From Galaxea fascicularis (Eukaryota; Cnidaria; Anthozoa; Scleractinia; Euphylliidae), in contig OX419346.1 in NCBI GenBank assembly GCA_948470475.1, forward strand, positions 18,894,417-18,958,416: a stretch of DNA of 64,000 nt, written 5' to 3'. Of this stretch, positions 11,401 through 21,451 are shown in pieces. Position numbers and translations under genes: made by a program. How positions within the stretch are numbered: position 1 is the stretch's first letter; every line of letters starts with the position of its first letter. Below the pieces are notes generated by a model. The model was not told the origin of the DNA, did not search any database, and was given only the letters and a program-made list of their open reading frames with translations.

Positions 11401-14400
11401 CAAGTGTTACTTCAATATTTTGAAGACAGGTTTGCGAGCTTTTTCGCTGATGAGCCATTGACCAACTACCAGGATCTTTTCGATCGTGTGAATGTCGCTA
11501 ATTGTTGAACGAGATAGAGCATTGGCGGCTGCACATATTCCGTTCCCAACGAGTGCTTGCCTGATTTCTGAAGTGTAACTGCTAGGTTTAGTAAGTTTAG
11601 AGTATTCCACAAATTCAACAACGTCAGGGGTAGAAACTGTTCGTTCCTTCCAACCCGGCTTTCCAGGGAAATACGTCCCCTTTGAAGGAATTTGTTCACA
11701 ATATTGGATTCCGTTTGAGGCGATAATCCAACTTCTTCTGCGATTTGGACCTGTTTTGAACCAGACGTCCATAGGGCAATTATTTTCTCCCTTCTCTCAA
11801 GCGTCGTAGTACGATTATAATGTATGTTAGCCATCACAAGCCACAGTATAAAGAATTTCGATTCGCGAACTGCTCTTCAAATGATATTTGAAAATGGCGC
11901 GAAAGCGATAGCAACTTGCAATGTTGCGGCGGAAGTTTGTAATGTTCCCATCAAAAGAACATCCGGTTTGACTGTAAGGATGTTATGCTATTTTTCAGGT
12001 ATTGGAACTGTAGCATTTGATGCTCGCTTGGGGTTGTATGAAGATCCTGCCCAACCGGAAGCTCTAAAGTTCATTGAGGAAGTCAAAAACATTATGACAC
12101 TAACCCATAAGCTGATGGTGAACCCCTTTACTGGATTTGCTATACAACGTGGTATTGACACTCCAACGTTCAAGAAGTACATGAAATGTGTCGATACTGT
12201 TCGCAAAATTGGACGGGATTTTGTCAGCAAGAAAATCAGTGAACTTAAAGAAATGAAAGAGAAGAACATTGATCTTTCAGATGACACTCAAGGTTTGTAA
12301 AATATTTATGACCATGAGAATGTTGGCAGTTGTTGTAATGCAATGTAATGTTAGTTCTAATAGTTGATTACACTGGTGATGATGTTGGTGGTAGCAGACT
12401 GGCACTGTTGCAGTGGTGGTAGTGACGATGAATTGTTAATTAATGATCACGTTGACAACCATGACAATGTTGCTGCTGGTTATGTTGATTGTAACAATGT
12501 TGCTGCTGCTGATGATGATGATGGTGACGATCATGGTGACACTGGCAGTGATGTTGACGATGACAGTGACAGTGACCATGACCGTGACCATGACCATGAT
12601 GGTGATGATGGCAATGATGATGATGACGGTGACGATGATGATGGTGGTGGTGATGATTATGATAATGATGGTGGTGGTGATGATGATGATGACGATGGTG
12701 ATGACGATGACTATGATGGTGGTGATGATGACGGTGACGGTGATGACGATGACGGTGACGGTGATGACGATGACAGTGGTGGTGATGACGATGACGGTGA
12801 CGGTGACGATGACGATGACGATGACGATGATGGTGGTGGTGATGATGATGTTGATGACGATGATGGTGATGAACTGAATTATGATTGTCTTGAACTACAT
12901 TCCAAGCATTAACTCATCGTTAATGATCATAAAGGCCGCCTTTGAATTCATCGGCAATTTCTTGTTTGTTTGTTTTTTTGTTTTTTTGCTGTTGTTAAGG
13001 TAGTTTCAACTCCATTTTAATTTCAGTTGTTCCAGTGTTGACGTATTTACTGACCAGGGGGGATCTAACTCAAGAGGAAGTCAGTGCCCGAGCAATCGAG
13101 CTGGTGGCTGGTGGGGTTGATAATGTAAGTAGACAGACAGATGTACACAGAGTGATTGGCGTACAGGATGAAAAGCATACTAGAGGGACTTCATGATAAA
13201 TGTTGATATTCGTTACAAGTAGTAACTAGTAGTAGTAGTCAACTTTATTTAAAGAGGGTTACACATAACAGGACGTGAAATTAACTTTTTGTTCTGGTAG
13301 CCAATTCCAAAAAGTTGGTCGCCATGTTTAAAGACAAGGTGCTACAAAGCGGACACTAGGATGAGTCATATACGACATTTAAGCTCACCTAAATCTAAGA
13401 TGGTATCTAGTTCTCGATGGAGATACATGTGCTGCATTTTGGAAACAAACTTACAAGGACGTTTGCCACAGATTTAACTTTGAAAATCTTCTTAATTCAC
13501 TATATCTCTAGGTGAGGTATTATGAAGCATTGTAGTGATGTCACCAATCTGGTGACTAACTTTCAGGATTTGGTTGCCAAAGTGAAAAATCTAGTCGCAT
13601 TTAAAAGGGTTGTGGTGTCAAAATGTATTTTCGCACTGCAGACATCAAGCGCTGCTCTTTGGCTGTTGTACAACCTGGCAAGATTTCCCCACATCCAAGG
13701 AAGACTTTACCAGGAGGTGGAAAGTGTCATGGGAAAAGATGAAGAAGTCACAATTCGTCATCTTGCAAACCTACCCTATCTAAACGCCTGTATGAAGGAA
13801 TCCTTGAGGTGATGCCCTAGCTTTATGAATTCAGTATTATACACTTACTGTGAAAATCCAAACGCCGTGAACAGTAGAAATATTTATGGGGTGTTATTGT
13901 GTTTGAAGTAAAAAAGCCAATCACGCGAAAGAAAACTAAATCGCAATCAGTAACGGTAATCAGTTTGTGGTTTTATGTCGCTTCTGATCGGTTGCTAATG
14001 TCAAAATCAAATCAAAGTGTGCATGGTTTTTGGATTCGCACAGTAAGTGTTTAGTTTTGTTTTCCCGAGAGTCTCGATGTTCCTCCGTACATAAGTCGAG
14101 GGAAACATTGTGAATCAAGAAGAAAGAAAAAGATTAGAGAGGTTACACATCACTCTAAGAACAATGAATGTACTGAGTTTAATAGCTCAGCCACTAGACT
14201 TAAGAAGTTGAATTAGAGAAGCGACTTCAACATAGTCATCCGTATCAGAAAGAGTCTTAAGCAAGAATTCGTTTTGTGTTGACTTAGGTGTGTCCCTCCA
14301 GTCCGGAGAAATTTGGTTCCATATTCTTGCTCCAGTTCTCGAAAAAGAAAGTTTAAAAATTTCCAACTTAACTTCTTTCTGACGATAATTACCCTTAGAA

Positions 14401-17391
14401 GCGTGCTTAGTGTTGTATCCATAAATTTCATTTGACCTAATGAAAAATGTTTTGAGAGGCGCTATAACAAATTTCAAGGGCACCAAACGAGTCAAAAACA
14501 CCAAAGCCGTAAAAAGGAATTTTTAAGTACCTTATGGTGTGAGGAGCTTGATTAAAGGAGAACTAGCATGAGCTGCGCATGCTCCCGCTGACGCTCAAAC
14601 TTGAAAAAGATTAGGCTAAGATTTTTCAAGTTGAACCGTGAAAACAAAATGGCGTCCTCAAGTGGGGGATTCGGCCTTGGTCATGGCGGTTGGAGAGACA
14701 ATTCTGGTCGAAAAAAGATAGCTCTAACCGATCGCAAAGATCCCAAGGAGTGGTTCAAGTGCCATAAAAGAATTTACCTATCGACTACTATTTTTCATCT
14801 CGCACATGCGCAACTCATGATACTTCCCCTTTAAAGTGATACTTCCATTATCGTGACGAATTTGATCTGTTCGGATTCCTTAGCTGAAATTGTAATAGCT
14901 CGATATTCTAGGGAACAAAATCTTCCTTTGAGAAATTGCTAGCTAAAGTGAACTTTCCAAGAACTTTCTAGGGAACTATTTGCTTTCCTAAAATGCTAGC
15001 TGACGTTTATGACTGACAATAACAGCAAATGTGACCCCTTCGAAAACGTCAGGGCCTCCATTGTGAAATTTTTAGGCCACGTTTCGGTTACGAAAGTCCA
15101 AGTGCACTCTTTGATCGACGCCGAAACCCTAAGGCGAACTACCCTCCACCGAACAGATATCAATCGAAACTTGTCGTTGGGTGCCTCTGAAATTTGATGC
15201 TCTTAATCATTTCGCCATTTTGCCCCACTTAGTCCCACCTCTGATTGGTTGAAGAATCAACATTCAAGAATGGTTCTTAACTTGGCTATCACGATTTTCT
15301 GAGTTTCATGGTAATATGGTCGTAGCACTTCAAACTGTTCAAAGTTCGTAAGTAATGGTCTCAATTTATTGCCTTTACAGGGTGACTCCTGTTACACTTG
15401 CTAATACACGCATAATAAGTGAAGATGTTGTATTGTCTGGATACCAAGTGCCAGCAGACGTAAGTGTTAACAGGCGAACTGCAAGGGTCAACACATGCAC
15501 CCGTTTTCATACCAAAATGGCCTAATAAACTATGTCATTAGGGTGGCATATACCTACGGCTTTTGCAGGGAATCTCCTTGGGCTACTTAGTACTTAGTAT
15601 CTTTCATTTGACAGGTCACACTCTTAACACGTTTGATCCACAGACTCGAGACTGAGTTTGAACCACCTTGTACAGCACAATAAACCACACCTCAGGAATT
15701 ACTGCCCAGTAGCTTTCATTTAAATGGTCACACTTCAGGATTTCATCCACAGACTCAAAAGTTAGAACCACGTTGTACAGCATAGTAAACAGTACTTCAG
15801 GAAAGTACTACTCACTAGCTTTCATTTGAACGGTCACACTTTAGGATTTCACCCACAGAGTCAAAAGTTAGAACCACCTTAATAATAAGCATAATAAACA
15901 GGATAGTACTTGGACCTTATTTATGAACGTAAAACATGGAACACCTTTTTACAACACGACAAACAGAATCTCAGTGGACAACTGCTCTGAAACTTTACTT
16001 TGAATTGTGTGGTAACTTATTCTTTTCGTTAAGAGGTTTGCGAAGCCCGAAGGCTGCCGTTTTACACTGGACCCTTGCGAATTATTATTGTAGTTGTTTT
16101 TTCAATTCGTCACTTTAGAAATTTATCGATTGGAAACATTGCTTCTTCCACATGAAAGAGCATTTGAAACATGGTCACCCCAGAAACTGAGTTTGTTCAG
16201 TTGAATACGAGTTGAACATAAAACCTATGGAAATCGTTGAAATTAGAGACTTCGTGTATGGTTGGGGGGGGGGGGGACATTTGTATGAGAATTTCTTGCT
16301 TTTTTAACACATGTGGTTTTGGCGGCTTTTCAACCAAACATGCTTAAACTTCCTGAAACTACTAATTTTGAGGTTTAGTTTAATTCAGTGGTATCAATTT
16401 TCTTGCAGACTTGCATCATAATGCATACATACTGTACGTCACAGTCTGAAAAATACTTTAAAGAGCCTTTGAAGTTTAAACCTGAGCGATGGCTGAGAGA
16501 AAACAAAGATGAAATGCACGCATTTTCTCATTTACCGTTTGGATTCGGAGCTCGAATGTGTGTAGGTAGGAAAATGAAAATGTGTACTTGACATTGCTTT
16601 GCACTGCCGCAATGTTAATTTAAAACTGTTGTTTTCGTGTGTTTTCTTTTTTATCCTTGAATCGTGACTTTTTTTCCTCAGGTCGTCGTGTTGCTGAGTT
16701 AGAAATGCGGGTATTTATTTGCAAGGTGAGTTCTGTGAACTCACACGATCCCAATAGGTACTTAATTGACCACTCCCCTAAAGGGGCTTTTCAGGGCCAA
16801 TGAAACAAATAATACAAATGAAAACAACAGAGTTGCGAATCCCAACTGGCGGAAGGCAGCCAGGTGGCTATTTACAATTCTCCTTACCGTCTGCCATACA
16901 TGGCTTGTAATGATAATTCTGAGAATTTGGTGTTAGATTAAACAATATTTCCTAGTTGAGTTATTTCTTTATTCTCACCACCTGTCTGCTTGACGGTGTA
17001 ATGATTTTGCAAGGAGAAATTGCTTATTGTTCTATACTTGCTTGGCGCTGCTTACCGCCTGACACTTGACTACAGCACTGTAACGGAATTTTGTCCTATC
17101 GAAAACTGCATACCCAATCTATCGTGCCGTTGGTTTATCTTAATACCACTGTGCGCCCCACCCCCTCCCCCTCCATTTCCTCCCTTCTCTCCCCAGTGAT
17201 GCAAATCCCCAGAAAGAAGCTGCTTTAGAGGGTAAACAACAAAACACCGATATATTTTCATTTCTCCCTCTTTGTTGCAGTTGCTTCAGCGATTCCGATT
17301 AGAGTATCACTATGAGCCACTGGAGCCGTACCAAAAGCTGCTTGTTGTTCCAGATAGACCGGTTAAGATCAAGTTTATCGACCGCTTTTGA
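5455..17391 (+). CDS. Mitochondrial-type cytochrome P450, gene B, interrupted by one in-frame TGA (probable pseudogene or null allele)
   Basis: Nine exons: 5455-5921, 10484-10683, 11999-12292, 13027-13124, 13642-13808, 15381-15459, 16409-16565, 16682-16725 and 17281-17391 (TGA 17389-17391), 538 codons. The start was chosen by alignment to gene C: MYSVSIHLRRNL, a basic N-terminus fitting a mitochondrial presequence. RPFDDIP is the usual proline-rich hinge. Exon 2 has EEWRRI followed by TGA at 10509-10511 (codon 165), where gene C has CGA, the Arg of WxxxR. The I-helix reads GGVDN then TSSAALW, so Asn353 replaces the acid-pair Thr. ExxR is KESLR. The heme loop is FGFGARMCVG (Cys486). All other codons are open and the remaining splice sites are usable, so decay looks recent. 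A polymorphism or assembly error cannot be excluded. AATAAA motifs lie at 17601 and 17885. Confidence 0.88.
6478..6672 (+). repeat. tRNA-derived SINE, second family, copy 1
   Basis: Head GGCTTCATAGCTCAGTTGGT (A box) with a degenerate B box GTGTTCAAACCC, then a body starting TTGAAGTCCTGAA and containing CAGGCTTCTTTA and a CACAACTGCGAGGATCATCC block. Other copies: 19960-20075, 24905-25235 (minus), 41006-41133 and 54778-54952. It lies in intron 1 of gene B. Confidence 0.75.
8230..9365 (+). repeat. Two diverged tandem units of about 0.6 kb
   Basis: The segment from about 8230 to 8820 is repeated at about 8838-9365. Shared blocks in order include GTTAAAAATCG.GTTTACTT, CGAGAGTTTTCCAA, TTCGCTTGGC/TTCGTTTGGC-like TTTTCTTCAAC, AAAACAGGA.TACTAA, AATCACTCCGAACGCAGAGC and GTCATTTCACACAAAA. 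No coding capacity is conserved between them. Confidence 0.75.
8479..8533. repeat. Perfect palindrome, 27-base arms and 1-base spacer
   Basis: Arms begin ACTAATGAAATATTGAATAG and end AGAAAACAT, then C, then the exact complement. The second tandem unit lacks the inverted arm at the same place (GGTAGAAAACATTTGGAAA), so the right arm is an added inverted copy. Confidence 0.9.
9600..9845. repeat. Degenerate tandem array with CTTTCTCCCG core
   Basis: CTTTCTCCCGTTGCTC or CTTTCTCCCGCTGTTTGTCA recurs about every 50-60 bases. The long open frame on the minus strand here is a by-product of the repeat and has a biased E/K/Q/R composition. Confidence 0.6.
10055..10119. repeat. GGTCGGAC tandem tract
   Basis: Alternating GGTCGGAC and GGTCGGTC units between TACGTAC on the left and GTACGATGACGTCA on the right. 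Confidence 0.9.
10179..10213. repeat. GC-only hairpin
   Basis: GCTCCGCGCGCGCG pairs across a CCTTCGG turn with CGCGCGCGGAGC. It stands out from the AT-rich intron and is probably the end of a repeat element. Confidence 0.75.
11237..11974 (-). mobile_element. Tc1/mariner-type relic with transposase N-terminal fragment
   Basis: The element is flanked by TA (11235-11236 and 11975-11976) and has inverted ends starting CAGTCAAACCGGATGTTCTT, pairing for about 54 bases with two mismatches. On the minus strand, 11837-11640 encodes a helix-turn-helix region (RREKIIALWTSGSKQVQIAE). A second helix-turn-helix (ALSRSTISDI) continues in another frame at about 11560-11500. This is the N-terminal DNA-binding part of a Tc1/mariner transposase with a frameshift; the catalytic DDE/D domain is gone, so the element is dead. 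It sits in intron 2 of P450 gene B and ends 24 bases before exon 3. Confidence 0.85.
12370..12885 (+). repeat. GAY trinucleotide array in intron 3 of gene B
   Basis: About 500 bases of GATGAT/GACGAT/GGTGAT. It opens long Asp/Gly-rich and Met/Thr-rich frames that are composition artefacts. It lies between exons ending at 12292 and starting at 13027. Confidence 0.9.
13225..13275 (-). repeat. Probable 3' end of a LINE with TAG repeats
   Basis: TAGTAGTAGTCAACTTTATT followed by AAAGAGGGTTACACAT reads on the minus strand as a 3' tail of TAC/TAG units. A similar GGTTACACATCACTC occurs at 14140, beside a LINE protein relic. Confidence 0.4.
14187..14504 (-). pseudogene. Non-LTR retrotransposon ORF2 C-terminal relic
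   Basis: The minus-strand reading contains IYGYNTKHASKGNY, LSFSRTGARIWNQISPDWR and KTLSDTDDYVEV. This pattern (YNTR..., FSR.G..IWN.IP, near the C-terminus) is typical of the tail of LINE reverse-transcriptase proteins. The rest of the ORF is absent. It lies in intron 5 of gene B. Confidence 0.65.
14552..14834. mobile_element. 283-base TIR element in intron 5 of gene B
   Basis: Left end TTAAAGGAGAACTAGCATGA GCTGCGCATG matches the complement of the right end CATGCGCAACTCATGATACT TCCCCTTTAA. It contains a short open frame starting MASSSGGFGLGHGGW whose function I do not recognise; it may be a remnant of the parent element's protein. Confidence 0.65.
14855..15190. mobile_element. Diverged relative of the CAGGGGCACCC TIR element
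   Basis: Shares ATCTGTTCGGATT.CCTAGCTGAAA near its left, CGAACAGATAT and GTTGGGTGCC.CT near its right with the nested element at 20940-21337. Ends are eroded. Confidence 0.5.
15601..15930. repeat. Three tandem units of about 110 bases
   Basis: CTTTCATTTRAA.GGTCACAC, then GGATTTCAYCCACAGA and AAAAGTTAGAACCAC, start near 15601, 15713 and 15819 in intron 6 of gene B. The same units occur inverted at 22020-22230. Confidence 0.7.
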
Positions 17392-17939
17392 ATGCCAGTG
17401 CGTCAAACTCGTTGCTCGGACACTCGGGTATGAACAGAGGGAACCCTGGGTCCATGATAGCCCACTTTGGAAAAGAGCAGGGGCCTGGGAAGGAGTTTTT
17501 TATATTTATCGATTGGAAAAAATTGCTTCCACCACATGAAAGAGCATCTCAAAAATGATAACGTAATCAACTTTGAGGCTGTTCAGTTGAATAGGAGCTG
17601 AATAAAAGGCTTATGAAAATTGAGAAAATTTTGGAATGGAGGGACGTGTAGTGTATTAGGACAGCGGTGTCGTTCAATATAGATCCGGGAAACTGGAGAA
17701 GCGAGAGAGCGGGAGAGTGTACCGAGTGGAGTGAGATTAAAGTGTATGTTTTGAGCCTTAGTGGCGTGCCTTTGTGGCTGTACTACACTACAGGACGTAC
17801 TTGTCTTTCTGAAATATAGGCATACGTATGGGTTTTCTTGATTTTTTAAAAAATTCAAAACTGGTTTTCCTAAAGTGAACATTAAATAAATATTAATATT
17901 GACAAAAAACTGCGTGATTTCAAAATAGGTGTAATAAAG

Positions 17940-18083
17940 TGGTAATTGAACTTCGTGTCGTGCAATTTTGGTCTAAAATCATACTTGTGATTTCAAATCG
18001 AGCTCACGCTGCGCGCTCGTTCGATTTTGAAATCATGCGTATGATTTCAGACCAAATTGCACTCCACTCAGTTCAATTACCAT
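17940..18083. mobile_element. Short TIR element between P450 genes B and C
   Basis: GGTAATTGAACTTCGTGTCG TGCAATTTTGGTCT...ATCATAC on the left pairs with GTATGATTTCAGACC...AGTTCAATTACC on the right. Confidence 0.65.
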
Positions 18084-18559
18084 TATAAATCAATGAAGTA
18101 GTTCACTTCAGAAATTTCAGAAGACATAGTATGGGTTGGCCATGTCGGACACCCTCTGAGGGACACCAACATGGCCGCCGTAGAACTTAGTAATAGAGAT
18201 GAAGTTGATCATGCCTCTAGTATTCTTTTAATTTCTCTTCAGAATTGTTGAAACGGCAGTTTTGACATTCTTGCAAAATTAAAATGTAATGTTAAAATAC
18301 CACTTAAAAGGATTTTGGGAATTCTTGTGTTTCGGGGTACTATGGGTTTTGTTGTTAACGGTCACTCTGACCGACGTGAAGAAAACATTTCAAGGGAGAT
18401 TTGTACTGCCTGGAGTTCCTGGCGTTTCTCTTCACAGGACTACAAACAGCACAACAGGGACACCATGCACAGCAACACCAGGCTACGGTCTTTTCCGCCA
18501 GTCAATGATTTCGGGTCAATTTTCATGGTATTCTTTGAACCACAGTAAATACTAAAATC

Positions 18560-19253
18560 TAATCTCGTACCCAGATCTCTTAGGGACGAAGCCGAAGGCG
18601 AGATCTGGTCAAGTAAGAAAATACATTCTTTTTGATTGGCTGTTAAACTGTCTCGTGTCCAGTCCCTTCTTTGAACGTTTGCGCCGCAAGTTTACAAACA
18701 TGGCAGAGCGGATACAGGACTTAAAGGGACGCGTGAACTTAAATACTCAACAACATCGGAACCTTGTGTTGTCTTTGTGAAAACACTACAGATCCCAATA
18801 AGAGATTCTCAATTTTTTTTTGGATTGTGGAAAGAGTTTAACTGTTGCAGCGTTTTATAACTGATTTCGCAAAAGTGACAATTGTTTTCCTCAGCATCTT
18901 TACCGAAACTGCCGCAGAACACTTCTCAATTTGTAGGACAAGGTTGCTGCGCTTCAAACCAAATGTGCCACAACAAAAGTAAATCTTTCCAAAGGAAAAG
19001 ACGGAGTGCGCTGGTGAGCGAGAAGACCTCTGGCTTCCAGGGTAAATTTATATCAGACGTTTCGAGCGAAAACTTCCCGACTTTATCAAATTCGTCGTTC
19101 GACATGGCTTACAAAGCCGTCATTTGGAAAATTATTGCAGGCATGCGCTCTTACATCGCCTGTCACATTCCTGACAGGCGATCACGTGGACAAATCGGAT
19201 TTGACGAGATCTCGCCTTCGGCTTCGTCCAAAAGAGATCTGGGTACGAGATTA
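18560..19253. mobile_element. 694-base TIR element with exact 9-base target duplication
   Basis: Ends are TAATCTCGTACCCAGATCTC and its complement GAGATCTGGGTACGAGATTA. Flanks ACTAAAATC at 18551-18559 and 19254-19262 are identical. A nearby inner inverted block GACGAAGCCGAAGGCGAGAT extends the arms. A 9-base duplication is typical of Mutator-like transposases, which would have to act in trans because no transposase domain is visible. The open frame inside (18882-19385) crosses the right end and is not credible as a gene. Confidence 0.85.
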
Positions 19254-19481
19254 ACTAAAATCTATAATAAGGTCCTAAAAGTGCTAGAACAAAGAAATCT
19301 TTGGGGAGTAAAAGCGAGTTATTCAGGTGAAGAACTCAGGAGCCCATTTAATATGGTTTCCTCACTAATATTGTTGAAATCATAAATCTACTGGCTCACT
19401 GGTTGCCCCTGCTATACATTTCTCTGTAAAAATTAGCAAGTTAGGTGTCTCATATTTCCACTAGTTTGCGACGGATTCTTA

Positions 19482-19659
19482 AGTCCGCCGCACACGTCAG
19501 GAAAGAGCTGAGCAAAATTCCTCGCGAGGCAGTTAGCTCAGCCGTTTCCTCACGTGTGCGACAAATTTTCGGTGAGAAATTCGCCTCGCGAGGCGATGAG
19601 GAAAATATCAAACATGTTTGATATTTTGCTCAGCTCTTTCCTCACGTGTGCGGCGGGCT
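19482..19659. mobile_element. 178-base MITE with TTA target duplication
   Basis: Flanked by TTA on both sides. Ends AGTCCGCCGCACACGTCAGG and AGCCCGCCGCACACGTGAGG (right end reverse-complemented), followed by AAAGAGCTGAGC. TTA duplications point to PIF/Harbinger-type mobilisation. Confidence 0.8.
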
Positions 19660-19747
19660 TTATGAAACCTCGCATACTTACTAAATTTGGCTTGATAAAT
19701 CAATCTATGGAGGTTGTCTTTTGTTTGTATGAAAAATACGAAACTTG

Positions 19748-19750
<3 letters not shown>

Positions 19751-19792
<42 letters not shown>

Positions 19793-19925
19793 GTGAACAG
19801 CATATCATAACGACATGTAGGAACATAATAACATGAACATATCAACATAAGAACAAAACTGATCTTTTCTGTATGTTATTATGACTACGTTGATACGTCG
19901 TTATGGTGCTAGTACGAACCAGGCT
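19751..19925. mobile_element. 175-base MITE with TTA target duplication and AGCCTGGTTC ends
   Basis: TTA lies at 19748-19750 and 19926-19928. Ends AGCCTGGTTC on both sides; inside, CGACATAACGACATAA and CGTCGTTATG are inverted. A relative disrupted by another element is at 20881-21452. Confidence 0.8.
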
Positions 19926-19959
19926 TTATTATGCGTGACATGGTCAACTGCTCCCAACG

Positions 19960-20075
19960 TCATTGGCTTCATGGTCTTCATAGCTCAGTTCACTCTTTTG
20001 AAATCCTGAATCTTTATTGCGTTCACAACTGCGATGATCATCTTTCATTTGATTTCATTATCGCAGTTCATATAT
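19960..20075 (+). repeat. Truncated SINE, second family
   Basis: TTGGCTTCATGG...CATAGCTCAGTT is followed directly by TTTGAAATCCTGAATC and the CACAACTGCGATGATCATC block. Much of the tRNA-like head, including the B box, is deleted. Confidence 0.6.
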
Positions 20076-20316
20076 GATTTAGGCTAGATTCTAGAATACC
20101 CCGCCACTTATTTGCATGTGAATAGTGTTTATTGTTATCTGTCTCGTATACATAAATTTAATTCACATATTGTAATTGTGATGGATCGTGATCTGCATCG
20201 ATGCATTTAAGAACGACATCATGATCCATAGTCAAAATATGTCATTGTGTTGCGGTTTCAATTTGCATCTAATTAGATGACTTCGCTTTTTCCGATGTGA
20301 TGCACAGGCGATCAGA

Positions 20317-21415
20317 ATGTATTCCTCGAGAATCGGTCTTCGTAGGAATCTTTCCTTTAGATTAGGAAATCACAAATCGTTGCCAGCTTTTCGCAGATCG
20401 CAGAAAACAGAGGCGAGAACTTCGGAAAGCCGTGAACTTCCGGTAAACTCGGTAGAACGAGACCTGCAAGATAATAGCGCGCGACCTTTCGAAGACCTCC
20501 CCGGCCCCAAGGGTGGCTTGAAGTACCTGGTTAACTTTTATGGCAAAACTGAAGGATTCACGAAGGGATACAAGCTAACTGAACTTCTTTTCGCTGAATA
20601 TGGCCCTGTTTTTAAGGAAAACATGATTATGGGTTCGCCAGCGGTACATGTGATCGATCCTGAGGATATTGAGCGAGTCTTTCGCGCGGAGGGAAGATAT
20701 CCACGGAGATTGCCAATAGATATCTGGACTGAACATCGCAAACGGAGGAATCATTTCCTCGGTGCATTACTGACGTGAGTATAAAGACTCATAATTTGTA
20801 GTAATTTGTATATTTTTCCCAATCACGGCCTTTACTTAACCAAACATGTAGTCTAATGCTGGAAAGGTTTTTTGTATGTAAGGCCTGGTTCACACTTAGC
20901 GACATAACGACATAAAGAAAAGAGCAGTTTCATCCTTATCAGGGGCACCCAACGAGAATATAGTTCAAAACCACTTAAACATAGCATTGTTAAACTTATT
21001 TTAGTATTTAAACAGTAGATATAGGCATATTTTTATCCCCTAAAAATTTTTCATCTGTTCGGATTTCCTAGCTGAAAGTCTAGTGATCCGAAAATTATAG
21101 GGATCAAAACTCACTTTTTCGAAAATTTGAGCCAGAAAAAAGGCTCCCGAAAATTCTAGGTGACGTTTTAACGGTAAAAATCCGTTAAAAATGGGCAATT
21201 ATAGTAGTTTTTAGATGTTCGAAAATCTTAGGAGAGGCAGGCAAGCAAGAAATTTTACAACAAATGTTCCGAAAATTCTAGATGTCAAATCGTCTTCCGA
21301 ACAGATATTCTCCGAAAATATCTGTTGGGTGCCCCTGCCTTATGTCAATGTGTTCATGTTATTATGTTCCTACTATCTCGTTATGACGTGTTGTTCACAC
21401 TATAGGCATAAAGCA

Positions 21416-21451
<36 letters not shown>

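Noticed and set aside
12364..12912. Long Asp/Gly-rich open frame on the plus strand
   Set aside because: Pure GAY trinucleotide repeat inside intron 3 of P450 gene B; alternative frames give equally long Met/Thr frames, so it reflects composition.
19045..19110. Second hammerhead-like stretch (GACGTTTCGAGCG)
   Set aside because: On the minus strand the expected stem II does not pair and the CTGANGA box reads TTGATAA; insufficient.
18882..19385. 167-codon open frame
   Set aside because: It runs across the right end and target duplication of a TIR element into flanking DNA, so it cannot be an ancestral gene; no domain recognised.
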